Origin: Elmis aenea
Taxonomy: Eukaryota; Arthropoda; Insecta; Coleoptera; Elmidae
Assembly: GCA_947652605.1 (NCBI GenBank)
Contig: OX393577.1
Span: forward strand, 70,828,108 to 70,892,107
DNA length: 64,000 bases
Direction of reading: 5' to 3'
Both the position numbers and the translations under genes were made by a program. This document shows, one piece after another, positions 1 through 11,660 of the stretch. Under the pieces are notes generated by a model. That model saw only the letters and a program-made list of their open reading frames with translations, was not told where the DNA came from and did not search any database. Position 1 is the stretch's first letter. Each line of letters begins with the position of its first letter.

Positions 1-265
1 TTGTATTCATAGATTAATATATGGATTGTGGATTTTCTTAAATTGTGGATTTTTATAAATTTAAGAAACAAATACATAGTAACCAGTGCTCAGATTTTGT
101 CTATGAATGAGATTATTATAGTAATTTGGATAATTTATACTTCTGTAGCACTATGCATCTTGCTTATATTTTTATTGAATTTTAGATACAGGATAGTTTA
201 TTTTCTTATTAAGTATTTAATGTGTGAAAAACTGCGTTAAAATACATTTCATTTATTGATTTTAG

Positions 266-343
266 TGTTTTATTAGCGATCTGAAAACTTCTCAAGTCGA
301 CTTGAAAGCTAAAAACGAAGTTTATAAGTTCGGACGTTTATAA
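266..343 (+). CDS. possible last exon of an unidentified gene (partial)
   Basis: After a TTTTAG splice acceptor ending at 265, one frame stays open for 25 codons (starting CFISDLKTSQ, ending KFGRL) and stops with TAA at 341-343. The peptide is charged and protein-like rather than AT-rich noise, and an AATAAA-like stretch follows near 412. Upstream exons would lie left of 250 or outside the window. I do not recognise the protein. It could equally be chance, because 25 codons is short. Confidence 0.3.
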   Translation, partial: CFISDLKTSQVDLKAKNEVYKFGRL

Positions 344-623
344 AAGTGAACTAAACTTGTTACCACAAATTTATTGCCACACTGAGTGGCGTTAGGAGTT
401 ATTGTGTAAGAAAATAAAAATATTTAATCTTGATTTGAAAAATTGCTTTCATAAAATTATCAAGTTCATTGTTAAATTTACAATCAATTTTTTTCTTTTA
501 GTAAGCTAATGGTGGTAACATAGTTTGAATTTTCTTGAGTCAAAAGTGAGGTTGTGTTGTCTCATCCGGAAACACGCGTTGTTCATTCTAGAAGAGTATT
601 ACCGGTTTAATTACTGAACAAAA

Positions 624-1735
624 ATGAATAATATACTTAAAGCTGCGTTAAGAGCTAACAATTTTAAATGTTTGCTGTCTCCAGCAAAAAATATCGTGCA
701 AATAAGTGGTAAACAACAACGTCAAATTGCTCGTGGCTTGTGGTATATGTGTAATTCACGTAATACTGATGGTAATCAACTGTATAAAGGTTTAAATGTA
801 CATAAATCGAGTGAGACTTGCAGTTGTGGATGTGGAAGTCATGGAGTTCACACTAAAGGTTGCAAATGCAAATAACAAATTGTCTTTTCGTACGTATTTG
901 TTTTAACACTTGTCATTTACACAGCTGAACGAGAGCTAGTCGAATTCTTAACAGAAGAAATTGTCGCAGAACGAAAAGCACAGAAGTTGAAAACCATTCC
1001 AACAGAAATCGATGGTTTTAAAGCACAGCTTAGTGGTGCAGAAATTACGTTGACCAAAGCGACGAATGATGAAAAGTAAGTCATGCTTGGCACTCTTGAG
1101 TTCAAAATTAATATGACCTCATTAGTTGTAGTTGTTACTGTAGCACGATATTGCGATATATTACAGCATATTTTTTTATGTTTACAGAATAAAAATCTGT
1201 TTTAACGTAAACCATACGGTAGATACGGATCCAGAGCCAGAAATAAATCCAGAAATGGATAAACCCGATATGGGAGAATTAAAATCGAAACCATCATTTA
1301 AAATTGATATGATACGTGGTCAAACTACAGTCAGTCTACTTTGTTCGTTCGTTAATCCAGACCAACAAGAAGAAGGTTACAGTACGTACTTAAATTTTTT
1401 GGAATGTTAATGTTAATTTTTGGTTATATTTACAGATGACATATTTGGCATTGATGAAATTAGCATTTACGATGGAGAGTGGAACGAAAATGTGTATGCT
1501 GTTTCGGGTGAAGTAGTTGATACTGTAAGTATTCCACAAATTAACCTTTTTGCTGTAAAGTGCATAAAATTAATTTATTTTCCAGTATTTGTATGATCTC
1601 TTGTTGAATTATTTGGAGGAAAAAGGAATCACCAACGAGTTTGTTGAAAAAATATCTGAATATAGCACTGCTTATGAACATTCAGCTTACATCAGTCTGT
1701 TAGAAGGTCTGTCAAAGTTTGCTTCTCGAAAATAA
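624..1735 (+). CDS. C1QBP: C1QBP/p32 (MAM33 family) mitochondrial matrix protein
   Basis: Five exons (624-858, 925-1075, 1188-1381, 1436-1524, 1586-1735) join in frame to 272 aa, close to the usual length of about 280. Family features visible are an N-terminal basic, hydroxylated, acid-poor region suited to mitochondrial import, the block GVHTKAERELVEFLTEEI at the exon 1/2 join, the acidic middle segment (NPEMDKPDMGE), IDEISIYDG in exon 4 and the C-terminal helix ending ISLLEGLSKFASRK. The family forms doughnut-shaped acidic trimers in the mitochondrial matrix and supports mitochondrial translation and oxidative phosphorylation. One insect oddity is a Cys/Gly-rich stretch (CSCGCGSHG) just before the exon 1 junction. 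AATAAA signals follow at 1811 and 1826. All splice sites are GT-AG and the summed length is a multiple of three. Confidence 0.93.
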
Positions 1736-2269
1736 TTATTTCATTATGTTTACTTAAGTATTTGTTTGAGTTACGTTGTATGATTCCATTTAAATATGTT
1801 TTAGATATGTAATAAATGTTAGACGAATAAATATTGCTGTTTCTTCACTTAAAAGTCTTTAACTTGTTCTGTAAATGATAAACATATGTATGTGAAATAT
1901 TAACTTTATTACATTTCCTTGCACATAATTTTACTACACTGTGTTTGAGATATTGAGTATAGTTCGTTAAATAGAGATAACAACTTCAATTTGTCAATCT
2001 TATGTTGAACCATTTATATACAGATAATAATTTTATTTACAAAAGTAAGTTATTCGTACTTTTTCTATTTGTCTATTTATATAATAAAAACAATTTTCAA
2101 TCAATTAAATTAAGCAACATTGCACAATACATTAAATTTCAGTGATAGGGTCGTCCAATTTTTTAGTACACAAGGTTGTCCAGTTGTATGAATCCAAGCC
2201 ATTCTGTAGGCTAAATGTTAAATGACGATTCCCTGAACACATCCAGGTGCAAGGTGATTGTATCCAAGG
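1736..2269. other. intergenic, 3' ends of C1QBP and TRIAP1
   Basis: The two neighbouring genes converge here. AATAAA motifs at 1811 and 1826 serve the plus-strand gene. I see no further coding region in the remaining AT-rich sequence. Confidence 0.6.
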
Positions 2270-3222
<953 letters not shown>

Positions 3223-3289
3223 ATGGCTAAGTAATGAAGCGATTTTCGTATGCGAGGGTCACTTTAAATATAATTTCTTTTTCAGAGAA

Positions 3290-6200
3290 ATGATGATAAT
3301 TTTTGTTTATGATACCCAACTTTTGAAGCGTGAAGAGGACGATCCAGCATCAGCTATTTTATACTTTCATCCAAATTGGGTATCGGATCAACAACGCACT
3401 GCACTGTGTGGTCAAATAATCGGGACATCTCATTTTTTAAAAAGCGTATTAAGCTCTCCGCATATACTTTCTTTACAAAGTGGAAAGTTTTCTATTAGGG
3501 AATATGGAAGGTATATTTTGGTAAGTATTCTGAGCTTTTTTATTTTATAAATAAAGTCATTTTGTTGAATTGCCTTCTTAATTTTTTTTTAAGGCTGTTG
3601 GAACGGATAGGAATATTGCCGATTGGGTGTTGGAATATCGAGCAGATACTTTAACATCACTTATTAGTTTTTTTCATCACGACCTCGAAGCGATGTCTGA
3701 ATTATATTGTGAAAATAAAAATTTGTCAGACAAACTATATTATATGTTTGAAACGTATTTAAAAATACTAATGTATGGTGGACACATGTTCTTTAATATT
3801 CCTACAGTGCAGTTACCCAAGGTAGTTTTTAATTAAAAATAGATTAAGTTGCATGATTAAACAATTTTTTTTTTAAGAGCGCAAGTTACGTTTTCCTAGA
3901 AGCTATGCAATTATTACAGTGTTGTCAGGAACTGGATTACGTTTTAGGTGGAACTATATTGTTCCATAACAAGTAAGTCACTGTTTTAATACTCTTATCA
4001 TAGTTTTCAAAAAACAAAATTTGTAAAAATATTTTCCGTAATTCTTTCACTATTGCATATCATATTACTATGGTCTAAAAGTATTGAATGTTGTTAAATT
4101 ATTACATGTTTTATTTTCTAAGAAACCAAATACCTAATTTAATTCAATGCTTACATTTTTTATATATGCAGCGAGACCGCCCTTACCGCATCAATGGTTG
4201 CGGTATTAAATAACGAGTTGTTTACAATTTGTAAAAGCCAAATTAATTTGTATTACATTAACTATCGATAAATTTGTTGGAATATTCTTTTACCATAATG
4301 ATGGTGATCAATTTTTTAATTGTTGTGTATTTAACTTTGTTTTAGAGTTGTGGCAACTCAGTTGAGTTCCGATTTAACCAAACGTCTGATTCTAACTGAT
4401 CCTTATAGAATAAAATCACCTGCAGAAGCTGTTTTAATAGATTTTCAACTGCCGCTGGGTGTACAGCTTTTATACGTTTATATTTCTAGTCAAGAATATT
4501 GTAATTTAAATGAAACTGCTGTGATGTCTAGAAATGCATTTAAATTTTTAGGCAAAAAATCAAATAAAAAGGTATAAGACACTGGATATACTTCATTTAT
4601 ATGCATGCTCACAACTTGTTGTATTATTTTTTGTCCATTGGGTGTAAAGAATATCGATTAATACTATTAAAATTTTTTACGGCAGTTTTGTTTTTAAGTT
4701 TCTAGAAACTGTATGTTTGTTAAAATAGCTTACTTAATGTTTCAAAATTTTAGATTCAGCCCAAACAAACGACAAGAGAACCAGTTTTGTCTGCTATGAA
4801 AAGGGATCAGTCGTTAATATTTACTACCGTACCTGAAGAAGAAGTTGACCAACATTCACCTATTAACTTGGAAAATATTGGTACGAAAGTACCAGACAGG
4901 CCAAAATTTCTCAATTTAAAATGTAAAACGTCTGACACCAAATACGAAGCCAAAAATGAAGTGAAGTCGGTGACTAGTACACCTTTTTATGGCCAAACTA
5001 GCATTTGCTCGACACCAATGACCGAGTTAAACAAGGTGGTGCACCAAAATATTATGTCTATTTGTACGAACCCCGAGGAAGTCAATGAAGGAGCTTTGAC
5101 TTTTAATAAAAATTGTAACACACCAAATGACTCAGAAAAAAATACCAAAAACCTAAGTTCACAAGTACCTGATAACTCTAATACTTCTTTGCATTCCAAA
5201 AATTCCAACTGTGATCATTTTAACGCTATTGTGCCATATTTAAGCATAAATCGTAAAGTGTACGATAACAAAAAATTTTCAAGCATGTGGGACATCAGAG
5301 AGAAGCTAAAATGCTTCAGTAAAAGAATTACGATGAGATATTATAGCGTAGGACTCTCAAATTTGAACGATTTAGAATTAGACACGGATGAAAATGAAAC
5401 AGTTTTAAAAACACACGTTTTTAAAACCATTACCGACCCAATGTTTCCAGTTTTTAAATCGGATGGACTAGTAATGTCGCAGTCTTTATATAATCAGCAT
5501 TTAAACGATCATGTAGGGATGTTAAATTCAGAAATAACGGAAGAGAAATTTGGTGACTTGCGACGGAAAGTTGACATTAATGGTGAAGAGTGGAAATCGA
5601 TTGAAAATTTTGATACTTTAATGAGTGAGCCTTCTCAAAAAACTTATCCCATAAAACACATCAAGGCATCATCTAATACAAGTAATGATATATCTCCAAC
5701 ATTCCCCGAAGAAGTTTCAAAAGTCTACAATCAAGAAACAAGGAAGTCATTAACATTGCCGTTGAAATCGTTGAGCTCCGAACCTTCAAACAAAATATTT
5801 TCACCGTCTAGTCGGAGCCGTAACTTTGGTGGGGTCCAGCTAACACCGTTAATGTCCAAGTTAAGTTTATTAGTAATGGAAGAAAGGTCTAGTGGATTTG
5901 GTAGTAAAGATACTACACCCAGTGAATATAAGGATATATTTACTCCTACCCAGCCGAATTGTTCCTTCTTAAGTCGTGGTAAAAGGAATTCTTTAGATGA
6001 GGGGAAAGTAAACGTGCAAGATACCAAGCTACGTAAAGGTATTTTATTCATTTGTGGTCAACAGGATATGGTTATGAGCTTGTTGTTGCAAGAGGAGGCG
6101 TGTACCACACCGGAAATTGTAAATGCTTTGGTAAGATGACTATCACATTTTCTAAATTTAATTTTTAAGAGAGAACTGTACGTGATGTATAATTTTTTTT

Positions 6201-7400
6201 TTTAGTGGGAGAAGTGTACAGAATCTTTGGGAAAATTAGAAAAACTGTTGCGTCACTGTTTAGAAACATATCCAACCGGAAACACCCAAAATGGAACGGG
6301 AGAACCTTACAGTTACTTGTGTGTCGATCCGCAGTGGGACACGGTTCAGAGAGGTGGACCCTGGGGGAACATCGAACTCGGTGCCCTTACTCATTTGCAT
6401 CGAGACTTTACAAACATTGATAATTTGACTGAAATAATTTTAAGGTACTCAACTGCAGTGTTTTTTTTTAAGTAATAAACTTTTTTTGAGGCATAAGATC
6501 TTTGACACATGTCATTCATAAGACATACTTTTTTTTCTCCCATAGTTAGAGCAAAATGGTTAGCCCTTCCTGTTTAAAGATTAGTGCGTACATAACATGC
6601 ATCTTGTTTTTAAGTATCACCGGACTGAATCTCTATCTCAGCCTTAAGATTTTGGAAGAAATTGACAGCGTTATCATACAGATAAATGTCGGGTTTCAAA
6701 TAATATTTATAATTCCTTTTCTACCGCTGTTCTTTGGTGTGCATTTTGAAGCTCGTGAACTGCTTTTCCTATACATGATACTGTTGATTTATTCCATTGT
6801 GTTGATGACGGTCTGGATCGTATTTGTTTTTTTATATTTTGAAAATTGGGGCAATTACGTCCTACCATTTGTAGTTGACAGTGCATTGTTAATACCTGTA
6901 AATGTATTTTTTTTTATTGTTCTCATTGGTCTGTATAAAAAATTTGGTGAAAAGCTGGAAGAGACTGAAGAAATTTTATTTAAATACTATTATAGCTATA
7001 GTAGATATGGTGAGTTGAAATGTCGTCTTTACATTTTACTTGACTGGTATGTTAATGCGTAAAATCAAAATTTTTTTGGCTCCTTTCTATTTATGGAGAG
7101 ACCAATTTTCATTTAAATAAGAGCTGTCTTTTTTATTCTTTAAACTTTTGCCTTAAATATACTTGTAATTGTGCGCCAGTAACATGTATGTATTGTTTAT
7201 TTATAATAGTAAAAATCTGTTTCTGTTATAGAAACGAAGACAGCATAATATACGGTCATCACTGTGGAAAGACAGAAGTTTTTTATCAACAGTCCGCGTC
7301 GATTAATGCAGGTTTACCAACACCTGCCGATCCTATGGGAACTGTTCCATTAAAAGCAAGGAGAAGGTTGGAAAGAGATCATGCCATTATTTTGCTGTGA
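3290..7400 (+). CDS. HPS4: HPS4, BLOC-3 subunit (Rab32/38 exchange factor)
   Basis: Eight exons (3290-3520, 3594-3821, 3878-3972, 4172-4216, 4346-4571, 4754-6130, 6206-6444, 7232-7400) join in frame to 869 aa. The N-terminal longin-like part starts IIFVYDTQLLKREEDDP and contains ILYFHPNWV and LCGQIIG, as in HPS4. NNEVVATQL at the exon 4/5 join matches the conserved VSTQL block. The C-terminus GLPTPADPMGTVPLKARRRL aligns with the vertebrate GFPNPQDG end. Exon 6 (459 codons) is a Ser/Thr-rich low-complexity linker typical of the family. With HPS1 the protein forms BLOC-3, which activates Rab32/38 for lysosome-related organelles such as eye pigment granules. The exon 4 donor (GA/gttgtt) is weak but is the only one that keeps frame. 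The start is uncertain: an ATGGCTAA exon at 3223-3230 could splice in frame to 3286. A poly(A) signal lies at 8015. Confidence 0.92.
6556..7062 (+). CDS. nested intronless four-helix membrane protein
   Basis: A single uninterrupted 168-codon frame lies wholly inside the last HPS4 intron (6445-7231), on the same strand. It starts MVSPSCLKISAYITCILFLS. Four hydrophobic helices are visible at about residues 8-28, 45-62, 70-95 and 105-127, with short loops (ILEEIDSV, HFEARE, FENWGN). A charged Lys/Glu tail rich in Tyr follows (KKFGEKLEETEEILFKYYY). The layout resembles small tetraspan insect proteins, but I do not recognise the family by sequence. The start follows CATAGTTAGAGCAAA with an A at -3. 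The lack of introns suggests a retroposed or young gene; it could also be part of an alternative HPS4 transcript. Confidence 0.7.
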   Translation: MVSPSCLKISAYITCILFLSITGLNLYLSLKILEEIDSVIIQINVGFQIIFIIPFLPLFFGVHFEARELLFLYMILLIYSIVLMTVWIVFVFLYFENWGNYVLPFVVDSALLIPVNVFFFIVLIGLYKKFGEKLEETEEILFKYYYSYSRYGELKCRLYILLDWYVNA

Positions 7401-8040
7401 GTGGTGTGCCAAATTTTTTTAACGTTTGGATGATCAAAAAATTTATGTATTTTTCTAATTGGGTCGTTGTGCCAAAAAAACAAATGTGCTTTTCAATGCT
7501 CTTTTTATGTTCTTGTCATTTGTTTCATAGTTTTGTTTTATGATGTATTCAACATGTGTATTAGGTCCATAATATAGCAGTATTTTAGTCTGTTAGTGTG
7601 ATAATATGATTGTAGTTATTAGAAATAGAAATATATGTTTTGTATATTAGTTTGTAGTTACTTATTCATGGTGTAGTAAAAAATGTGCTTTTGAGTAATC
7701 AAAGATATTTTATTTCCAGCGTTTAGTCTGAATAAATTCCCAAGATTCATGTTAATGAACTTTTAAACATTGCTAGTTTATTTAATCGTGTTAACTTCGG
7801 TAGATTGACTTTTGTTATGGGGTCGGTTGATTTCTTGTTTGTTTGGAACAAAAATTAATATCTTTTATGCTTTTAATCAGTGATAGTTAACATTGTATGT
7901 TTTTATGTGATTTTGTGAAATTCCTTTGTTACTGAAGTTATAATACTTATCGTATTATTTGGATTGTGATTTTCTGTGTGGTCAATACAATATTTGTATT
8001 GTACTTTTATGTATAATAAAAAGTTTTTGAAGTATATATT
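7401..8040 (+). other. HPS4 3' untranslated region and flank
   Basis: This is T-rich, AT-rich sequence without a coding frame. AATAAA at 8015-8020 is the likely HPS4 polyadenylation signal. Confidence 0.55.
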
Positions 8041-8080
8041 AGTGTAATTTATTGAAAATTATTTTAAAACTAGCACGTAG

Positions 8081-8096
8081 CCCGTCCTAGGACGGG
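8081..8096. repeat. 16-bp perfect palindrome CCCGTCCTAGGACGGG
   Basis: A GC-rich perfect inverted repeat in AT-rich sequence, preceded by AGCACGTAG. A partial echo (TTAGCACGTCGTTG) occurs at the displaced cassette near 10297. It marks the left edge of the repeat block and may be the terminus of a mobile element. Confidence 0.6.
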
Positions 8097-8211
8097 TATA
8101 TTGTATATCTTAAATTTAAACTATTACTTTTTATAATACCGTGAGCTGCAAGTTAGACACTGTTATGTTACCGGTGAGTAAAAATTTACGGTTCATTAGA
8201 CACAACCCGCG

Positions 8212-8310
8212 TTACAGATTACTATAATAATATTACAGATTACTATAATATTACAGATTACTATAATAACATTACAGATTACTATAATAACATTACAGAT
8301 TACTATAATA
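8212..8310. repeat. short minisatellite, unit TTACAGATTACTATAATA
   Basis: About five head-to-tail copies of a 16-20 bp unit. The copies differ mainly by the presence of a trailing AC or AT. Confidence 0.85.
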
Positions 8311-8333
8311 CCATAACCTCATGATGATTGTAT

Positions 8334-8477
8334 GTCGTTGAAGTTAGCTTGGGATTTGGATTGGGTTCTGTTCTCGGATAACCCATATTACGGTGGACCA
8401 GATATAAAGTCAACATGATTTTAAAACCATTAAAAAAATACTTAAATCGGCTTTATCACAATGTTTATGCAAGTATT
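8334..8477. repeat. cassette copy 1 (second copy at 10302)
   Basis: A stretch of about 144 bp starting TCGTTGAAGTTAGCTTGGGA and ending near TTATGCAAGTATTGCA. It recurs almost unchanged inside the 177-bp satellite at 10302-10446. Differences are a few substitutions and a 6-bp indel near GATATAAAGTC. Confidence 0.85.
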
Positions 8478-8559
8478 GCATTGATGTGTCTCATCACTGT
8501 GAATCGTAACAAATAAAAACAAAATATTTTGCAGAGATAAAAATGTTTCACTGTAATTC

Positions 8560-8935
8560 AAAATCTTTTAATACATACATATACAATGCACCCTCTTAGC
8601 TGAGTTACAAAATATTTTCTTTCAAGAAAACAAAAAATACCTTCACTTTTATATTTTACACACTTATCAGGTAGGCCATTAGATCTTTGAAAATAAATTT
8701 TGAACTGGATCTGCCATGAGGAAAACTTCGTACGAATGCGAAAATTGTTAAGTACATACATTATGTATACGAAGCTTTCTATTGGCAGAGTGTTACAAAA
8801 TAATTTTTTTTTCGAAAACAAAAAATACCTCCACTTTTATATTTTACACACCTATTAGGTAGGCCATTAGGTCTTTAAAAATAAATTTTGAACTGGATCT
8901 GCCGTGGGGAAAACTTCGTACGAATACGAAAATTA
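8560..8935. repeat. 189-bp tandem doublet
   Basis: Two head-to-tail copies, aligned for example at AAAAAATACC (8631 and 8820), share the blocks TATTTTACACAC, GGTAGGCCATTAG and GAACTGGATCTGCC. They are diverged by several substitutions. No coding capacity is evident. Confidence 0.75.
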
Positions 8936-8940
8936 TTAAG

Positions 8941-10674
8941 ACATTAGCTTAACATGCCGTATCATTTTAAATTTTTTTTACGCGCCGTTTTGATTTTATC
9001 CAAGATCGTAGGAAAGAAGTAATTTGATGAATATATACAAATCTGCACATGCTTATGCGAGAAACGCTCAAACTTGTTTTATTTTTCTGAAATTTTTACT
9101 ACATATTGAAATACATTAGCTTAACATGCCCTTTCAATTTCAACATTTTTTTAACCCGCCGTTTTGATTTTATCTAAGATCGTAGGAAGGGAGTAATTTC
9201 ATGAGTAGGTATATACAAATCTGCACATACTTATGCAAGAAACGCTAAAACGTGTTTTATTTTTTTGAAATTTTGACCACATCTTGAGATACATTAGCTT
9301 AACATGCCCTATCAATTTCAAAATGTTTTACCGCGCTGTTTTGATTTTATCTAAGATCGTAGAAAGGGAGTAATTTCATGAGTAGGTATATACAAATCTG
9401 CACATACTTATGCAAGAAACCCAAAAACGTGTTTTATTTTTTTGAAATTTTGACCACATCTTGAGATACATTAGCTTAACATGCCCTATCAATTTCAAAA
9501 TGTTTTAACGCGCCGTTTTGATTTTATCTAAGATCGTAGGAAGGGAGTAATTTCATGAGTAGGTATATACAAATCTGCACATACTTATGTAAGAAACCCT
9601 AAAACGTGTTTTATTTTTTTGAAATTTTGACCACATCTTGAGATACATTAGCTTAACATGCCCTATCAATTTCAAAATGTTTTAACGCGCCGTTTTGATT
9701 TTATCTGAGATCGTAGGAAGGGAGTAATTTCATGAGTAGGTATATACAAATCTGCACATACTTATGTAAGAAACCCTAAAACGTGTTTTATTTTTTTGAA
9801 ATTTTGACCACATCTTGAGATACATTAGCTTAACATGCCCTATCAATTTCAAAATGTTTTAACGCGCCGTTTTGATTTTATCTGAGATCGTAGGAAGGGA
9901 GTAATTTCATGAGTAGGTATATACAAATCTGCACATACTTATGTAAGAAACCCTAAAACGTGTTTTATTTTTTTGAAATTTTGACCACATCTTGAGTGAG
10001 ATACATTAGCTTAACATGCCCTATCAATTTCAAAATGTTTTAACGCGCCGTTTTGATTTTATCTGAGATCGTAGGAAGGGAGTAATTTCATGAGTAGGTA
10101 TATACAAATCTGCACATACTTATGTAAGAAACCCTAAAACGTCTTTTATTTTTTTGAAATTTTGACCACATCTTGAGATACATTAGCTTAACATGCCCTA
10201 TCAATTTCAAAATGTTTTAACGCGCCGTTTTGATTTTATCTAAGATCGTAGGAAGGGAGTAATTTCATGAGTAGGTAAATACAAACTTCACATACTTAGC
10301 ACGTCGTTGAAGTTAGCTTGGGATTTGGATTGGGTTCTGTTCTCGGATAACTCATATTACAGTGGACCAGATAATCAACATGATTTTAAAACCATTAAAA
10401 AAACACTTAAATCGGCTTTATCACAATGTTTATGCAATTATTGCAAGGGAGTAATTTCATGAGTAGGTATATACAAATCTGCACATACTTATGCAAGAAA
10501 CGCTAAAACGTGTTTTATTTTTTTGAAATTTTGACCACATCTTGAGATATATTAGCTTAACATGCTCTATCAATTTCAAAATGTTTTAACGCGCCGTTTT
10601 GATTTTATCTAAGATCGTAGGAAGGGAGTAATTTCATCAGTAGGTATATACAAATCTGCACATACTTATGCAAG
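8941..10674. repeat. 177-bp satellite array, nine copies
   Basis: The unit starts ACATTAGCTTAACATGCC at 8941, 9113, 9291, 9468, 9645, 9822, 10003 and 10180; a ninth copy (ATATTAGCTTAACATGC) starts at 10549. The spacing is 177 bp in most copies, 172 in the first and 181 where TGAG is duplicated at about 9996. Copies from 9291 onward are nearly identical, so they are recently homogenised; the first two are diverged. A non-satellite cassette interrupts the array at 10302-10446. There is no open frame. Confidence 0.93.
10302..10446. repeat. cassette copy 2 inserted in the satellite
   Basis: This repeats 8334-8477 and passes straight into satellite sequence (AGGGAGTAATTTCATGAG) at its right side. 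The satellite copy before it breaks off at ACAAACTTCACATACTTAGC. Confidence 0.85.
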
Positions 10675-11100
10675 AAACGACTTGTTCAATTTTGTTCAAA
10701 TTTTAGTATGTTATAGAGTTTATTTTTCTAAGTATAATGCCGTTTGTCTCAACTATTTTGAAGTCTAATTTACAAAATTATTCAAAAAATTAAAAATTTT
10801 GAAAATTTTGAAATTTTTTTTGAAAACGGCTCATTGAATTTTGTTATAATTTTAGTATGTTATAGAGTTTATTTTTCTAAGTATGATGCCGTTTGTCTCA
10901 ACTATTTTGAAGTCTAATTTACAAAATTATTCAAAAAATTAAAATTTTTTTAAATTTTGAATTTTTTTTCGAAAACGGCTTGTTCAATTTTGTTCAAATT
11001 TTAGTATGTTATAGAGTTTATTTTTCTAAGTATAATGCTGTTTGTCTCAACTTTTTTGAAGTCTAATTTACAAAATTATTTAAAAAATTAAAAATTGGGT
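10675..11100. repeat. 149-bp tandem repeat, three copies
   Basis: The motif TTTTAGTATG starts at 10701, 10850 and 10999, giving an exact 149-bp period. Each copy contains GTTATAGAGTTTATTTTTCT and a poly(A)/poly(T)-rich half. The third copy is cut short near 11095. Confidence 0.9.
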
Positions 11101-11660
11101 TTTAATTATTTTAATGATGTATAATCGTTATAATCATCATAATTAACTACTGCAGTTTAACATTCAGTAAAGTAATTAATTTGAAATTACTAGTATGTTT
11201 TCTTACATACTTTTAAGCATCGGCCAAATAGTTATATACAACATCAAATAACTTTGTTTTTATCATATTTAAAAATTGTTGTGGACGAAAATTATGACAC
11301 GTACTGTGAATTCACTTCGCGTGTATAAGTTTCCCAAACATAAAAACTGAAAGAACCTACAGTAACTGATTATAAATTTGTTTTCGTCGTATTTACTTGA
11401 ATGCGTAATTTCTCACTATGATTGTATTATCTGTGTATGTGTATACATGAGATGTAGTTAAATTAAATGAGGACTTAAAAGGCGTCTGCATTTAATTGCT
11501 ATGATGAACGTAAGCTATAAACACGAATTGTTGATACCGATTACATTTTTATTCAATGCCAACTAATATAAAACAAGACTTTTTAAATAAAACATTTTAA
11601 ATATGCTGGTAATTTTAAGTTGTGTGATGAATATGTTCTTCGGTTTTCTAAGGTACTAAA
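11101..11660. other. intergenic, nothing recognised
   Basis: AT-rich sequence between the repeat block and SP1. On the minus strand it would hold the SP1 3' UTR, with AATAAAAATG near 11547. Confidence 0.5.

Noticed and set aside
28..240. 70-codon plus-strand frame with a hydrophobic segment
   Set aside because: Composition is that of AT-rich noise (Ile/Leu/Tyr/Phe runs), with no splice or family support.
4987..6051. Minus-strand frames opposite HPS4 exon 6
   Set aside because: They are antisense shadows of the long coding exon, without domains or start context.
8941..10674. Regular direct repeats that might suggest a CRISPR array
   Set aside because: The units are 177 bp, contiguous and without unique spacers, and the context is clearly eukaryotic.
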